From Branchipolynoe longqiensis (taxonomy: Eukaryota; Annelida; Polychaeta; Phyllodocida; Polynoidae): a stretch of DNA of 64,000 nt. Shown here one piece after another: positions 33,186 through 44,368 of this stretch; the first letter of the stretch is position 1, and each line of letters opens with the position of its first letter. Where the stretch lies: the NCBI GenBank assembly GCA_030323885.1, contig CM059194.1:31599367-31663366 (forward strand), in the 5' to 3' direction. Made by a program: the position numbers and the translations under genes. The notes beneath the pieces are model-generated. The model was given only the letters and a program-made list of their open reading frames with translations. It was not told the origin of the DNA and did no database searches.

Positions 33186-33685
33186 GGGCAGGGTGGGGCG
33201 GACTGGCTGGCTGGTGCGCGATGGTTTTGCTCCTGCTGGTTTCCACACCCCTCCTCCACCTCCTCCTTCCTGTACGCTGGTTCCTCCCGTGCAATGTGGA
33301 GCCGGCTGGGTGCTGGGTGATGTGCACCCGTCTTACAGGTGCCCAAACTTGTGTTTTCTATAGCGGTGGGCGCCGGCAAGCGGGTGGCTGTAGCGATGCG
33401 GCGGGCGGCGGGCGGCGGGCGGGTGGTGGGTGGATGTTGGGGGACGGGCGGCGGGCGGGCGGCGGGCGGCGGTTTGCGGGTTGAGAGGTTCCATGCAAGT
33501 AAGCACGCACGCACACCTACCGCCACCACCAGCCCCCCCCACACACACACACACTCTCAGACACACACTCCTACACTACACACCGCTGTTTCTCCAATGT
33601 ACCGCAACGCAACCCAATGGTGACATGCAGCAGGGCTCAGAAGAAGGTAGCAGCGCTCACTGAGTCAAATATGCCATGTGTTAAT
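33186..33685. other. GC-rich segment with GGGCGGC run
   Basis: Contains GGCGGGCGGC-type repeats at 33395-33475 and a CA run near 33535. A frame starting near 33339 is open but I see no domain. Not called as a gene. Confidence 0.35.
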
Positions 33686-33961
33686 TTAAAGTGGCAGAGT
33701 CCGATGGTTATGAGTTTCTGTCATTTTCTGAAATAAATATATAAGGGTGATCGCTAGAATCTGCCTCACATTAGTTTGAAGAAAATTTGATTTAAATGAC
33801 AAACTTCAAAGATAGTTTAGTGCAAACATGCTAAATTCATTTCGAGCATGCTGGTCAAAACTCTGAGCTTAGGCTTCGGCAGTAATAGGTTCTATTAAAT
33901 TGACTTAGTATGTCCTTCTATGTAGCAACAATTGTGCTTTTATCGGACGATGCAGCTTTAA
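33686..33961. mobile_element. TTAA-1 MITE, shortened interior
   Basis: TTAA, AGTGGCAGAGTCCGATGG, interior with about 80 bp missing before the right end TATCGGACGATGCAGCT, TTAA. Confidence 0.75.
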
Positions 33962-34347
33962 CGCCACATACAAAAGCGATATATCGGTTGGTACCATACA
34001 GGCAGGCAGGCAGTTCAAGAGGGTCTTTGGAGAGATTGTGAAAAGGTGATGGTAGTGGGAGGGAAAGTGGGCCTGGAGAGAGAGGTTGGGAGGGGGAAGA
34101 TGGAGGAGGCAGTCGGGGTTTCAGCAGTTGGCACTTTTGAGTCAGGACGCGACACTCCAGGGGATAGGGATGCACCGGAAGTCACTAGCGCTGAATCACA
34201 AAGGCGCATGCGCTGCAATAAAAAATTATTATACGAAAATTGCCAGTAAACTGCGAGGACTGCTTGAGTAGTTACAATGCTATATGCCTACTTGCCTGCA
34301 CAGCCACATACCACATGGGCATTTCCACACAGTAAGGGATAGCATCG
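33962..34347. other. no gene; NRF1-like palindrome
   Basis: Unassigned. GCGCATGCGC at 34204-34213 matches the NRF1 core motif, as at 44959 and 58799, but without further promoter evidence. Confidence 0.35.
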
Positions 34348-34430
34348 GTTGGTTGGTTGGTTGGTTGTTGGGGATTTACGTCCTCGCAACATCTAAGGTC
34401 ATATCAAAACGGACATGGCATCTGTCAGTG
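34348..34430 (-). mobile_element. SINE-1 tail fragment
   Basis: GGTTGGTTGGTTGTTGGGG followed by the tail block AACATCTAAGGTCATATCA. Confidence 0.7.
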
Positions 34431-34689
34431 TAAAAGTGGTTCCTGACAACGTGTTACCTTTTGCACAGGCACAGACCGCATAGATCAGAGGTTTATTGTG
34501 TCCTTTTACTTTACACGGTGGGATAGGGTACCAGTCAAGAGTAAGCAAAGTAGTTCACCTAGAGTAATGACCCTTCTGTGCATCTGCATCAACACAAACC
34601 GCAAAGATGTCGGTTATGATGCAAATATTTAGTTCCAAAATGATGGGCTTACTAAACAGTAACGGAGGCCTTCGGTGCTCATAGCCCCA

Positions 34690-35805
34690 CGGTGCACTTA
34701 TTGGATGACTACAGACTTTGACTGGTCCCTCCTCAATGGTGCACTAATTGGATGACTACAGACTTTCACTGGTCCTTCCTCTATGGTGCACTTATTGGAT
34801 GACTATAGACTTTGACTGGTCCCTCCTCTATGGTGCACTTATTGGATGACTACAGACTTTGACTGGTCCCTCCTCTATGGCGCACTTATTGGATGACTAC
34901 AGACTTTGACTGGTCCCTCCTCTATGGCGCACTTATTGGATGACTACAGAATTTGACTGGTCCCTCCTCAACGGTGCACTTATTGGATGACTACAGACTT
35001 TGACTGGTCCCTCCTCTATGGTACACTTATTGGATGACTACAGACTTTGACTGGTCCCTCCTCTATGGCGCACTTATTGGATGACTACAGAATTTGACTG
35101 GTCCCTCCTCTATGGTGCACTTATTGGATGACTACAGACTTTGACTGGTCCCTCCTCTACGGCGCACTTATTGTATGACTACAGACTTTGACTGGTCCCT
35201 CCTCTATGGCGCACTTATTGGATGACTACAGAATTTGACTGGTCCTTCCTCAACGGTGCACTTATTTGATGACTACAGACTTTGACTGGTCCATCCTCTA
35301 TGGTGCACTTACTGGATGACTACAGACTTTGACTAGTCCCTCCTCAACGGTTCACTTATTGGATGACTACAGACTTTGACTGGTCCCTCCTCCATGTGCA
35401 CATATTGGATGACTACAAACTTCCTCCACGCACATTTATTCATTGGATGACTACAAACCTTGACTGGTCCCTCCTCCACATCCACTTATTGGATGACTAC
35501 AAATTTTGGCTGGTCCCTCCTCCATGCATACTTGTTGGATGACTACAAACTTTGACTGGTCCCTCCTCCATGCGCACTTATTTACTGACTACAAACTTTT
35601 AACTGGTCCTTCCTCGATGCACACTTATTGGACGACTACAAACTTTGACTGGTCCCTCCTCAATGCACAGTCAGTGGATGACTACAAACTTTGAGTGGTC
35701 CATCCTCCATGCGCACTTATTCATTGGATAACTACAAATGTTGACTGGTCCCTCCTCCAAACACACTTATTGGATGACTACAAACTTTGTCTGGTCCCTC
35801 TTCCT
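34690..35805. repeat. 47-bp minisatellite, about 23 copies
   Basis: Unit GCACTTATTGGATGACTACA plus GACTTTGACTGGTCCCTCCT and CTATGGC; units after about 35390 are more diverged (ACAAACTTT instead of ACAGACTTT). Confidence 0.9.
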
Positions 35806-36445
35806 TCGGTCAGTCCTTTCCTCCTCCAATAACAAACCATCAGCCACTGTAGCCGCTAGCATCGTTATATATACACGCACACATACAGTATATCACGCTG
35901 GCTGAGCCTAGATTGCCTATATAGAAGCTAGTTATTGCAGGCGTTAAAAGTAGCTGGGTACGCCCTGGTGTTAGGTCGGAACGCCGCCTCTGTCGCTCTC
36001 CACACCTTGGCAGCATGCACCTCACGCTCCGGTCCCAGTCTCAGTCCAACCACCTTAGTCATGTCAGCGCAGGCCACGACCGCCTCATTACTGCAGTAGT
36101 CACGTCATATCACCGCCGCCACCTCCTCCTTCCTCCTCCTTCCTCCTTCCACCGCTCCTGTACAGCTCTCGGCCGTGTGGGACCGGGACCAGGTCCGGGG
36201 ACAATTATCCTCTCCGGGAGAAACCACTGCACATCCCCGGGGCCAGCTTCTCCTACTCCCGAGGCCGTGCGGGCCGGGCAGGGCGGGCGGGGGCCGGGAG
36301 GGCGGGGCCGGGAGGGCGGGGCCGGGAGGGCGGGGCCAGGAGGGCGGGGCCGGCTAGGCGGGGCCGGGCGGGGCCGGGCGAGCCGGGAGGGCCGAGCGGA
36401 CCGACGGTACCACGTGGAGAGGAGGGATGGGATCCCCCACCTCAC
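35806..36445. other. GC-rich, CpG-rich segment with GGGCGGGG tandem words
   Basis: From about 36170 the sequence is GC-rich, with a 15-bp tandem GGGCCGGGAGGGCGG at 36285-36360. These are Sp1-type GC boxes and have G-quadruplex potential. Whether it is a promoter or a minisatellite cannot be decided from sequence alone. Upstream 35806-36170 is unassigned. Confidence 0.4.
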
Positions 36446-36829
36446 CCTGGATGGTGTCAAAGAAAAAGAGCCGCTCCTCTTGCTCCTCCTCTATTACACT
36501 CCTCCTGCAGCGAGTGGCAATATGGAGTGACTCTGGGGCGAGCTGCTCTGTGGGACGGGTGGTGGTGGTAGTAGTAGTAGTAGCAGTAGTAGGCGTTCTT
36601 ACTTGATCTTCAGAAAACCGGAAGTTAAATGTCCTGGGAGTGCCTCCTGCCGGTACCAGCACGTGGTGTTTGGTGCCGCTGGGACCCGGCGTGTTGGTTG
36701 TAGCGGCAGTTGTGGCAGTTGCTCGTTGCGTGAGGCCTTCATCCCCGGTGTAAAACAACCAAGTGACCATGTGAAGTCTGTCACAGACAGATGAGTTACT
36801 CGTTGAGTGGGGAAGGGGGTCAGGATTGG
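36446..36829 (-). other. candidate coding exon (minus strand), product unknown
   Basis: On the minus strand an AT-rich stretch leads to a strong acceptor (TTCTCTTCTGTTTGCTCTGCAG), then 384 bp open in one frame, then ATCCAGG followed by GTGAGG, a good donor. Both borders fall in phase 1, so the exon is symmetric. The 128-residue product has a Thr-rich run from an (ACT)n repeat and a C-terminal acidic-aromatic part (EEEQEERLFFFDTIQ). I recognise no domain. An opposite-strand frame is also open at its left end. Confidence 0.4.
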
Positions 36830-36989
36830 CTGCAGAGCAAACAGAAGAGAAACAATTATTAATAATAATAATAAACTGTTTTAATTGAAAAGAAAAACAC
36901 ATCAAATGGACGCTGCTCAGAGCAGAACTGTACAGATGGTGGTGTTGAGCAGTGGAGCAGTGTAGAGCAGTGAAGCAGTGGAGCAGCAG

Positions 36990-37640
36990 CAGTGGCGCTG
37001 TGTTTGGGTGAGGGGGAGGGGGGTGGAGGAGGAGAGCGGGGGAGGACAGGAGGAGAGAAGGAGGAGAGAAGGAGGAGGAGAGGTGGCGGAGGAGAGGTGG
37101 CGGAGGAGAGGTGGTGGAGAAGGCGCTGTGTTTGGGTGAGTAGGAGTGGGAGGGATGGAGGGGGAGAGCGGAGAAGAGGAGAGGAGAAGGGAAGGAGGAG
37201 GAGGGGTGGCGAAGGAGAGGAGGAGGAGAGGAGGAGAGGCGGAGAAGGGAAGGAGGAGGAGAGGTGGAGGAGGAGAGGAGGAGGGAAGGAGAGGAGGAGA
37301 GGAGAGCGAGAGGAAAGCAGAAGCGGAGGAGAGGGGGGAAGGAGGACAGGAGGAGGAGCCGAGTGGGGAGGAGGGAAGGAGGAGGGTAGGAGGGGAGGAG
37401 GAGGAGGAGGAGAGGAGGAGGAGGGGTAGAGGAGAGGATGAGGAGAAGACGGGAGAGTAGGAGGAGGGAAGGAGAAGGAGAGGAGGAGAAGCAGAGGGGG
37501 TGGGGTAGGAGAGGAGAGGAGGAGGGGTAGAGGAGAAGAGGAGGAGAGCAGGAGGGCAGGAGAAGCAGAGGGGCCAGGAGGAGGAGAGGAGACGAGGAGA
37601 AGAGGAGGAGAGGAGGAGAGGAGGAGGGGGTGGAGTGTTC
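36990..37640. repeat. purine tract (GGA/GAGGA), about 650 bp
   Basis: Nearly pure A/G on the plus strand, ending at TGGAGTGTTCATGTGGTAAGA. Preceded by a short AGCAGTGGAGCAG repeat. ORFs on both strands are compositional. Same right boundary as the tract at 42.1-43.3 kb. Confidence 0.85.
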
Positions 37641-37855
37641 ATGTGGTAAGATGCTGGTGGTAAGCCGGGGGTGATCGGTGTGGACAGCGAAGAGTGAGTG
37701 AGGCGCGAGTGGTGGTAGAGACGGTGGGGTTTGCGGTAGGAGGAAGGGGGAGGTGGAGAGAAGGGGAAGAGTGGTGATGACTGGTTGAAAGAAGGAATAG
37801 GAGATAGAGGAACGCCTGTGCTTTCTAGGTAGTGGTGGTGGTGGTGTTAGCTTAG

Positions 37856-38180
37856 ATGGTTGTTGGAGTCTTACATCCTGGCAATATGTAAGGTCATATC
37901 AGGGCAAGCACAGGCTCTTGACAGGGCTCACTCAGGGTGACTTTATAGTGCTGCCCCACTGGGAGACCAGGCCGCCAGCCCCATGACCTGTTATCCCACT
38001 CAGTCAGATTTTCCTGACACTGAGCCAGCCAGTCCTTGCTCTATCCCAATAATGCCGAGTGCCAGGCTAGGAAGTGACAAGTATCAATTTTGTCAGTCAT
38101 TGGCTTGACTCGACCGGGAACCGAACTGCCGACCTTCCGCACGGAAAGCCTGCGCTCTACCGATTAGGCCACCGCGTCCG
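37856..38180 (-). mobile_element. SINE-1
   Basis: Inverted tail GGTTGTTGGAGTCTTACATC through an inverted head ending GGCCACCGCGTCCG. Confidence 0.8.
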
Positions 38181-38450
38181 CTAGGTGGTGTAAGCAGCAG
38201 GAATGGTGTGTGTGGTACCTGCCACGACCTATCTCCTGGCGATTGGGTTTGCTAGGAGAGAGCAAGGGGTGGGTTAACATGACTGAGTGGGTTATTGAGC
38301 GATTAGAATCTCCCAGTGAGGCACCAAGCACTATGAAGTCGCCATGAGTGGGTACTGTCACAAGTTGGTATTGGTCCATGATATGACCTTGGATATTGCT
38401 AGGATGTAAGACTCCATATGAACAGTCATGCTGAGTCGCAGGCAAGTGTC
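38181..38450 (+). mobile_element. SINE-1 divergent subfamily, 5'-truncated
   Basis: Body variant (TTAACATGACTGAGTGGGTT, GGTCCATGATATGACCTTGG) ending in GTCATGCTGAGTCGCAGGCA. The same variant and the same end occur at 46150-46475. It sits back to back with the SINE-1 copy to its left. Confidence 0.65.
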
Positions 38451-38468
38451 ACTGACAGGTACACACAC

Positions 38469-38508
<40 letters not shown>

Positions 38509-38512
38509 CATA

Positions 38513-38715
38513 CATGGTCTTCTCGCAGGTTAATACCCTGGGTGATTAAATTGGCAAATCACTGAAGTGTGGGGGGGGGGGGGGGGGGGGGGGGGCGTTT
38601 ACCCACACATGGGTGTTTAAGGGGTGGGCATTTACAAAATATTGACCAAGTGGGGGGGGGGGGGGGGGGGGGGGGCGTTAACACACACATGAGCGTTAAC
38701 CCGCGAGAATATGGT
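38513..38715. mobile_element. small inverted-repeat element carrying two poly-G runs
   Basis: Ends TTCTCGCAGGTTAA and TTAACCCGCGAGAA pair. Inside, G25 (38571-38595) and G24 (38652-38675) are each followed by a GCGTT-AC-CACACATG block, so the interior is a direct duplication. (TA)n flanks on both sides. Confidence 0.65.
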
Positions 38716-38794
38716 ATATATATGTATATATATATATATAGAGAGAGAGACAGATACACTAGGCAATACCAACAGATGAGCTGTAATATCCCAC

Positions 38795-39250
38795 CCAGGA
38801 GTGTACCGTGTCCTCCAGGGCGTACAGACGGGAGACGCTGCTACCCAGGCCGGTGACTAGCAGTTGTCCGTCCAGACGCAGCCAACAGGCGCCGAGTCAT
38901 CGAATGGAGGACTCCCCCACCCGCCACTCTCTCCTCCTTGTGTCCATGGCCTCACTCTCACCTCCTCCAGGGTGGCGATGGGGGAGGGGCAAGGCGCAGA
39001 AGGGGGTGGGGACGAACACCTCCAGATTAGGCGGCGTCTGGAGCTGGAGTTGGAGCTGGAGTCGGAGCCGGCCGGCGGGACGCTGGTTCTACCGGAAGGA
39101 CTGGATGGGCACAACCCCTGGAGGGGGCGCTTGTTGAAGGGGTGTGTGTCGGGTGAGGGTGGGGTGAGGGTGGGGGAGGGAGCACTGGAAGGACACCAGC
39201 GGCGGTGGACGCCGGGAGAAAGTGGACGCCCTGGAGAAGATTGGAGGATA
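38795..39250. other. GC-rich possible exonic segment
   Basis: Not matched to any repeat in the window. On the minus strand CTGGAGGAG is followed by GTGAGAG at 38961, a consensus donor, and a C-rich tract precedes CCCCCTCCAG near 39120, an acceptor-like site. Several frames are open on both strands, so the coding frame is undecided. Confidence 0.25.
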
Positions 39251-39278
39251 TTTGAGGGGGGGGGGGGTAAGTGGCGGA

Positions 39279-39638
39279 AGAGACTGGAGGAATACAGTAT
39301 ATACTCATATATATACTGAATTACTGGAGGAATACAGTATATACTCATATATATACTGTATTACTGGAGGAATATAGTATATCTCATATATATACTCATA
39401 TATATACTGTATTACTGGAGGAATACAGTATATCTCATATATATACTCATATATATACTGTATTACTGGAGGAATACAGTATATCTCATATATATACTCA
39501 TATATATATACTGTATTACTGGAGGAATACAGTATATCTCATATATATACTCATATATATAAGTAGTATATATACTGTATTACTGGAGGAATACAGTACA
39601 TTTATATATACTCTATTCCTCCAGTATGGATGTGTACA

Positions 39639-39687
<49 letters not shown>

Positions 39688-39715
39688 TGTATTCCTACAG
39701 TATAGATGTGTATAT
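39279..39715. repeat. about 60-bp tandem repeat with AT runs
   Basis: Units of ACTGGAGGAATACAGTATAT plus CTCATATATATACT, about seven copies, merging into (TA)n at 39640-39685. Confidence 0.85.
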
Positions 39716-39719
39716 ATAT

Positions 39720-41425
39720 ATGAGTCTGTCTCCCGAAAATGGGCCAATTGGTGGTTTTAATAACAAAATGCACAAAAGGGTGGGAATGCATCTCCAAAAT
39801 ACTCTGGATTAAAGTTTCCTGCATGGGAAAGGTTGTAAGGAACAACACTGTGAAAACCATGGTTAAACATATTTTTTAATGTTAAAAATAGGAATTCTTA
39901 TATGTTGCGTAAAAATAAGAAAAAATCAGGTAAAATTTCAATTTTGGTCATGTAGTGTTTAAAAAAAGGAGGTTGCATTTTTGGAGATTTCCTTACAAAA
40001 TCCTATGGACTGTACACATTGAGGGAAACCCGTAAAAGAAAGCTTTCATCGATATATTTGTCTAAATGACCTCTATTTTCAAAGAGCAATTTTGGTCAAT
40101 TTAACAGATGTTGGCATCGCAATAGTTCAAGTATAGTGCATTTCTTTGTTTCATATTCAATTATTCTTGAAAAAAATAGGGTTGTTGTATTTTCTCTACC
40201 TTTACATTCAGGATAAATTTAAGAATTGTCTAGCACCTCTGTCAATGCTAAACTACATGTAAAATATTCCGATTCACGGCATAGGGGGGAATGGAAATGT
40301 TCTATTACTGATTGGTGTATGTGACCAACCGCATGTATGTATATATATGTGAGGGTTGGTGGTGCCTGAGTGGGATGTAAATAGACATAGTGGTGCTGGC
40401 AGGTCTGGGTCTGAGGGCACTCAGGGCCTACGCCCTCCCTGTCTGCTGGGTAGTGATCACCACACTCAAGGGTCAAGGTTGGTGCTGGCCATGGGGATAT
40501 ACAGCTTGGTGGTGGTGGGCAGACCACTGGTAGCCATGGGGACCAGGAATGCTGGATCCCTATTGGTAGGGCCAAGAATGCTTGTTTCCAATTGGGGGAA
40601 AGGGGTGGGGTGATACTCTACAATGAACCCATGTAACAATATAAATAATAAACCAGAGGGCTTGATTCTCTCTCCTTCTTTACACTTTATACTCGTCCTT
40701 TCGCTTTGTCTCTATTGATTTCACTATAGCCTGCCTACACAACCACAGATTCAAGCTTTAAGTGCCTGTCACACCTTACCGGATTGAGTACCGGACACAA
40801 CCAGACAAAGAATTTTATAGTCCGGTGGTGTTCGGTACAAAATGTACCGAAATGTGTCGAAATGTTGCGCTTTCGGGTCAAAGGCCGCCGGATGAAACAG
40901 ATGCTAAACGGACAAGGAATGTACATTAATGAATAGCCACCGGATGATAACCGGACGATAACCGGATGACAACCGAATGTCAAACGGACAGACCGAACAT
41001 TAACTGGACACATACCGGACTGTTCAAATGGACGCGCTGAAAACATATAAAAACCGACGGACTGAATTCCCGCAACACCATCAACGGACTATGCAGGAAG
41101 CAAACCGGAGATGTAACGGATGGGTACCAGACATGAAACAGACAAAACGGGCTAAGCAGACTTAAACCGGACACCAACCGTACACGTCAGTCCGGTGGTA
41201 TCCGGTACAAGTTTTGTGCATGTTCAAAACTTGCCACTGTACAAGCCGGACACCACCGGACAGAGAACGGACACGCCCGATGCATACCATATAAAAACCA
41301 TACATTGACGTATTTCACCAGACAGTGTCTGTTTTCTATCCGGTACCCCAATCCGGTAAAGTGTGACTGAGCCAACATCTTTCCCCCCATGCACCAATTG
41401 GCCTATTTTCATGAGACTGACTCAT
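39720..41425. mobile_element. 1.7-kb TIR element (family A) with a nested TIR element
   Basis: Left ATGAGTCTGTCTCCCGAAAA and right end (inverted) ATGAGTCAGTCTCATGAAAA continue into a common GGCCAATTGG block, giving 33-bp ends with few mismatches. The part 40110-40260 matches the interior of the 444-bp copy at 2731-3174. No transposase frame of useful length is visible. The right third is occupied by a second inverted-repeat element. AT-rich flanks. Confidence 0.75.
40767..41368. mobile_element. nested TIR/foldback element rich in CCGG words
   Basis: Left GTCACACCTTACCGGATTGA and right TCCGGTAAAGTGTGAC are inverted over about 28 bp. The interior has many ACCGGA/TCCGGT words, among them GTCCGGTGGT-TTCGGTAC and GTCCGGTGGTATCCGGTAC as direct repeats. 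No ORF. It lies 57 bp inside the right end of the family A element. Confidence 0.7.
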
Positions 41426-42139
41426 ATACATATGTATATATACATATATATATATGTATATATATATGTATATATATATGTATATATTTATATATATATA
41501 TACACATATATATATAAAAGCTTCCGAGCGAGTGGAGTGTCCCGCCCCGCGCTGGGGAGGGGGGGGGTGAATGCTGGTACCCGCCCCCAGCTGGAGGGGG
41601 GGGGGAGGACCACTACAGAGCTTATTACGTGGTAAAGGGTTTATCAGTATTCATATATGAATATTATCACAGCAATGGCATCATTAACACTATTGGGGAA
41701 TTTCATGTATATGTACAGTAGCACTTGTTTTCAAATACCCCTGTTATCAGTGAACCCCTCTCATGTGCAAACAATATTTTAATGAACAAACTATTTTTTG
41801 TCTGATTTGATCGCCACTTCGATGACAAGAGATCTATTGTCATGACAATATTGGTCTGGATGCAGGGTTGTCTTGTGAAGACAGGCACTATCGTATTACA
41901 ATTGTTCGCAGAAATAAGTGGGACGAAATGGCGTGTGGTGCCACCATGATAGAATAGATAATTAGAGTGTAACTAATGTAGTACATGTTTCAAAAACAAT
42001 GATGTTCTGACATAAAACTGTGATTGGGGTGATAGTAAAATGAAATGAAAAAGGAAGTTTGAATATCGGAAATTTGTTCGCACTTGGCAGGGACACGTGA
42101 ACAGGAGAAAAAAGAAGCATTCTTGCTCGGGCACGTGAC
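41426..42139. other. AT microsatellite, G-rich stretch, unassigned sequence
   Basis: (TA)n to 41515; G-rich runs at 41555-41610; the rest (41640-42139) is ordinary AT-rich DNA without recognisable features. Confidence 0.4.
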
Positions 42140-43325
42140 GAGAGTGAAGGGGTAATAATGGGTAGGGGGGAAGTGGGGAATGCCGGGGGAGGAGGAGAGG
42201 AGCAGGAGGAGGAGGAAGAGGAGGAAGAAGACGAGAGGAGGATGTGGTACGGGAGATGGTAATGGAGATGGGAATGGGAATGGGAATAAGGATGGAGATG
42301 AAGACGAGGTAGAGGAGGAGGACGTAGAAGAGCAGAAAGGGGACGAGGGAAGGGGGTCGGGGTGGGGAGGAGGATGAGGCAGAGAGGTGTAGGAGAAGCG
42401 GAGGAGAGGAGAGGATGAGGAGAGTAAGAAGAGAGCAGGAGAGGAGGAGGATGGGAGCTGGCAAGGAGGAACAGAGGGTGACAGGAGAGCAGAGCAGAGC
42501 AGAGGACAGGAGAGAGGAGAGCAGAGGACATGAGAGGAGAGGGGAGAGGTGGAGGAGGAGGGGGAAGGAGAGGGGGGAGGAGAGGAGAGGAGGAGCAGCA
42601 GCAGAGGTGGAGGAGGAGCAGAGGAAGAGGGGAGAGGCGAGGAGAGGTGTGGAGTGGAGAGGAGGAGAGGAGGAGAGGAGGACCGGAGGAGAGGTGGAGA
42701 GGAAGAGAGAGGAAGAGGGGAAGAGAGGAAGAGGAGAAGAGAGGAAGAGAGGAGGAGAGGAGGACAGGGGGAGGAGGACAGGGGGAGAGGGGGAGAGAGG
42801 GGGAGGATGAGAGGGGGAGAGGGGGAGAGCGAGAGAGGAGAAGAGGAGGAGAGGGGAGGAGGAGGAGAGGAGGAGGAGAGGAAGAGAGGAAGAGAGGAAG
42901 AGAGGAAGAGAGGAAGAGGGGAAGAGAGGAAGAGAGGAAGAGAGAAAGAGAGGAGGAGAAGGGGAGGAGGAGAGGGGGAGAGGAGGAGAGGAGGAGAGGG
43001 GGGAGGGGGAGAGGGGGAGAGCGAGAGAGGAGGGGAGGAGTAGAGGAGGAGAAGGGGGAGGAGGAGAGGGGGGAGGAGAGGAGGAGAGGGGAGAGGAGGA
43101 GAAGAGGAGAGGGGAAGAGGAGGAGAGGAGGAGAGAAGGAGAGGGGGAGAGGAGGATTGGAGGAGAGGAGGAGAGGAGGAGAGGAGGAGAGGGGGTAAGG
43201 AGGAGAGGAGGAGAGGAGAGGGGGAGATGGAGAGAGGAGGAGAGTAGGAGAGGAGGAGAGGAGGAGAGGAGGAGAGGAGGAGAGGAGGAGTGGAGGAGAG
43301 GAGGAGAGGAGGAGGAGTATTCATA
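42140..43325. repeat. purine tract (GGA/GAGGA), about 1.2 kb
   Basis: Almost all A/G on the plus strand, mostly GAGGA and GGAAGA words, ending at AGTATTCATATGGTAAGA. Long ORFs on both strands (Ser/Pro/Leu on minus, Glu/Arg/Gly on plus) are compositional. Confidence 0.9.
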
Positions 43326-43560
43326 TGGTAAGACAAGAACCTAGTGGCTGTCCCTGAGGGTTAAGACATCGGGTGTGACGTCATGCGGGATGTCATGACG
43401 CGCTGACCGTGCTGCCATCTACCGCCCAGTACGGGGCGGGCTGCCCGAGCAGCGGTCACCGCCGCCTACACGGCGCCGTGTCACCAGAGGCCGGGGCGGC
43501 GGCAGAGGCGTCCCGGGACGTCCCTCTGGTGTCGCTCGGGGGACGGACGGCAGCGGGTAG
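43326..43560. other. GC-rich segment, possible exon
   Basis: Not repetitive, CpG-rich, open in several frames on both strands. No domain seen. Bordered by purine and GGT-rich low-complexity DNA. Confidence 0.2.
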
Positions 43561-43935
43561 CAGCGGTGGAGTGGTGGTAGTGGTATGGTCGGGGGAGTCG
43601 GGGTGGTATGGTGGTTGTGGTATGGTGGGGGGAGTCGGGGTAGTGTGGTGGTGGTGCGGTGGTGGTGTGGTTGTAGGGGTGACGTGGTGGTGGTCGTGCT
43701 GGTGTGGCTTGGTAATGATGTGGTGATCGTGGTGAGGGGAGGTGGTCGTGGTGGTGTGGTCGTGGTGTGTTGGTGGTCGTCGTGGTAGTGGTACTGTGGT
43801 GGTGGTGTGGTGGGGGGTGTGGTAGTGGTGTGGTGATAGTGGGGGTGTGTGGTGATGCGGTGATAGTGGTCGTTGTGTGGTCGTGCTGTGGTCGTGGTGT
43901 GGTAATGGTGTGATGGTGTGGTGTGATGGTGTCGC
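43561..43935. repeat. GGT/GTGGT-rich tract
   Basis: Degenerate GTGGTGGT and GTGGTCGT words; the ORFs here are compositional. Confidence 0.8.
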
Positions 43936-44340
43936 CAAAAGATTTGGGTCTGCACTGGTTTGTGGATTTCCTATGATTTCGATGAAATTTGTGGTCTAAA
44001 ATAAAACTACATAGTTAAAATTTAAATAGCTACTAGACATTTTTTATTATTCATCCACAAATTTGTTAAATATCCTCATTAAATATCACGACTATTCATC
44101 ACGAACAGATGAATCGATATGCCATTACTATTATTATTTTTCAATGAAAAGCATTCACATCATAGAAATCTGAACGACACATTGGACATATTCGACTGGG
44201 CCTTTCTATACGCATATAAAAATATTTCTTTACAAATTCCTATTCAACTGGGACCGGAAGTGGGTTTCTATACGTATGAATGGAATCTGTCTTGTGGCTC
44301 CATCCATAAGGTCACATGGTGTATTTCAAGATGGCTGATA
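43936..44340. other. no gene recognised
   Basis: AT-rich, apparently unique DNA. CAAGATGGCTG at 44327 resembles a YY1-type element next to the CCAAT hairpin. Confidence 0.35.
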
Positions 44341-44368
44341 TGGAAAGGTTGAAAGATTCAGTAGCTTC

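Noticed and set aside
36285..36360. Confident CpG-island promoter
   Set aside because: The GC boxes are a tandem 15-bp minisatellite; no TSS or conserved gene start is visible.
36917..37642. 241-residue minus-strand ORF
   Set aside because: Same compositional cause as the larger purine tract.
38795..38900. WD40-like exon on the minus strand (LRLDGQLLVTG...)
   Set aside because: The frame looks protein-like, but an in-frame TGA lies 12 bases upstream without an acceptor between them, and the opposite strand is open too.
41990..43336. 448-residue minus-strand ORF over the purine tract
   Set aside because: Ser/Pro/Leu-only composition follows from the GGA repeat; the opposite strand is open as well.
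43419..43955. Thr/His/Pro-rich minus-strand ORFs
   Set aside because: Produced by the GTGGT repeat; several frames are open together.
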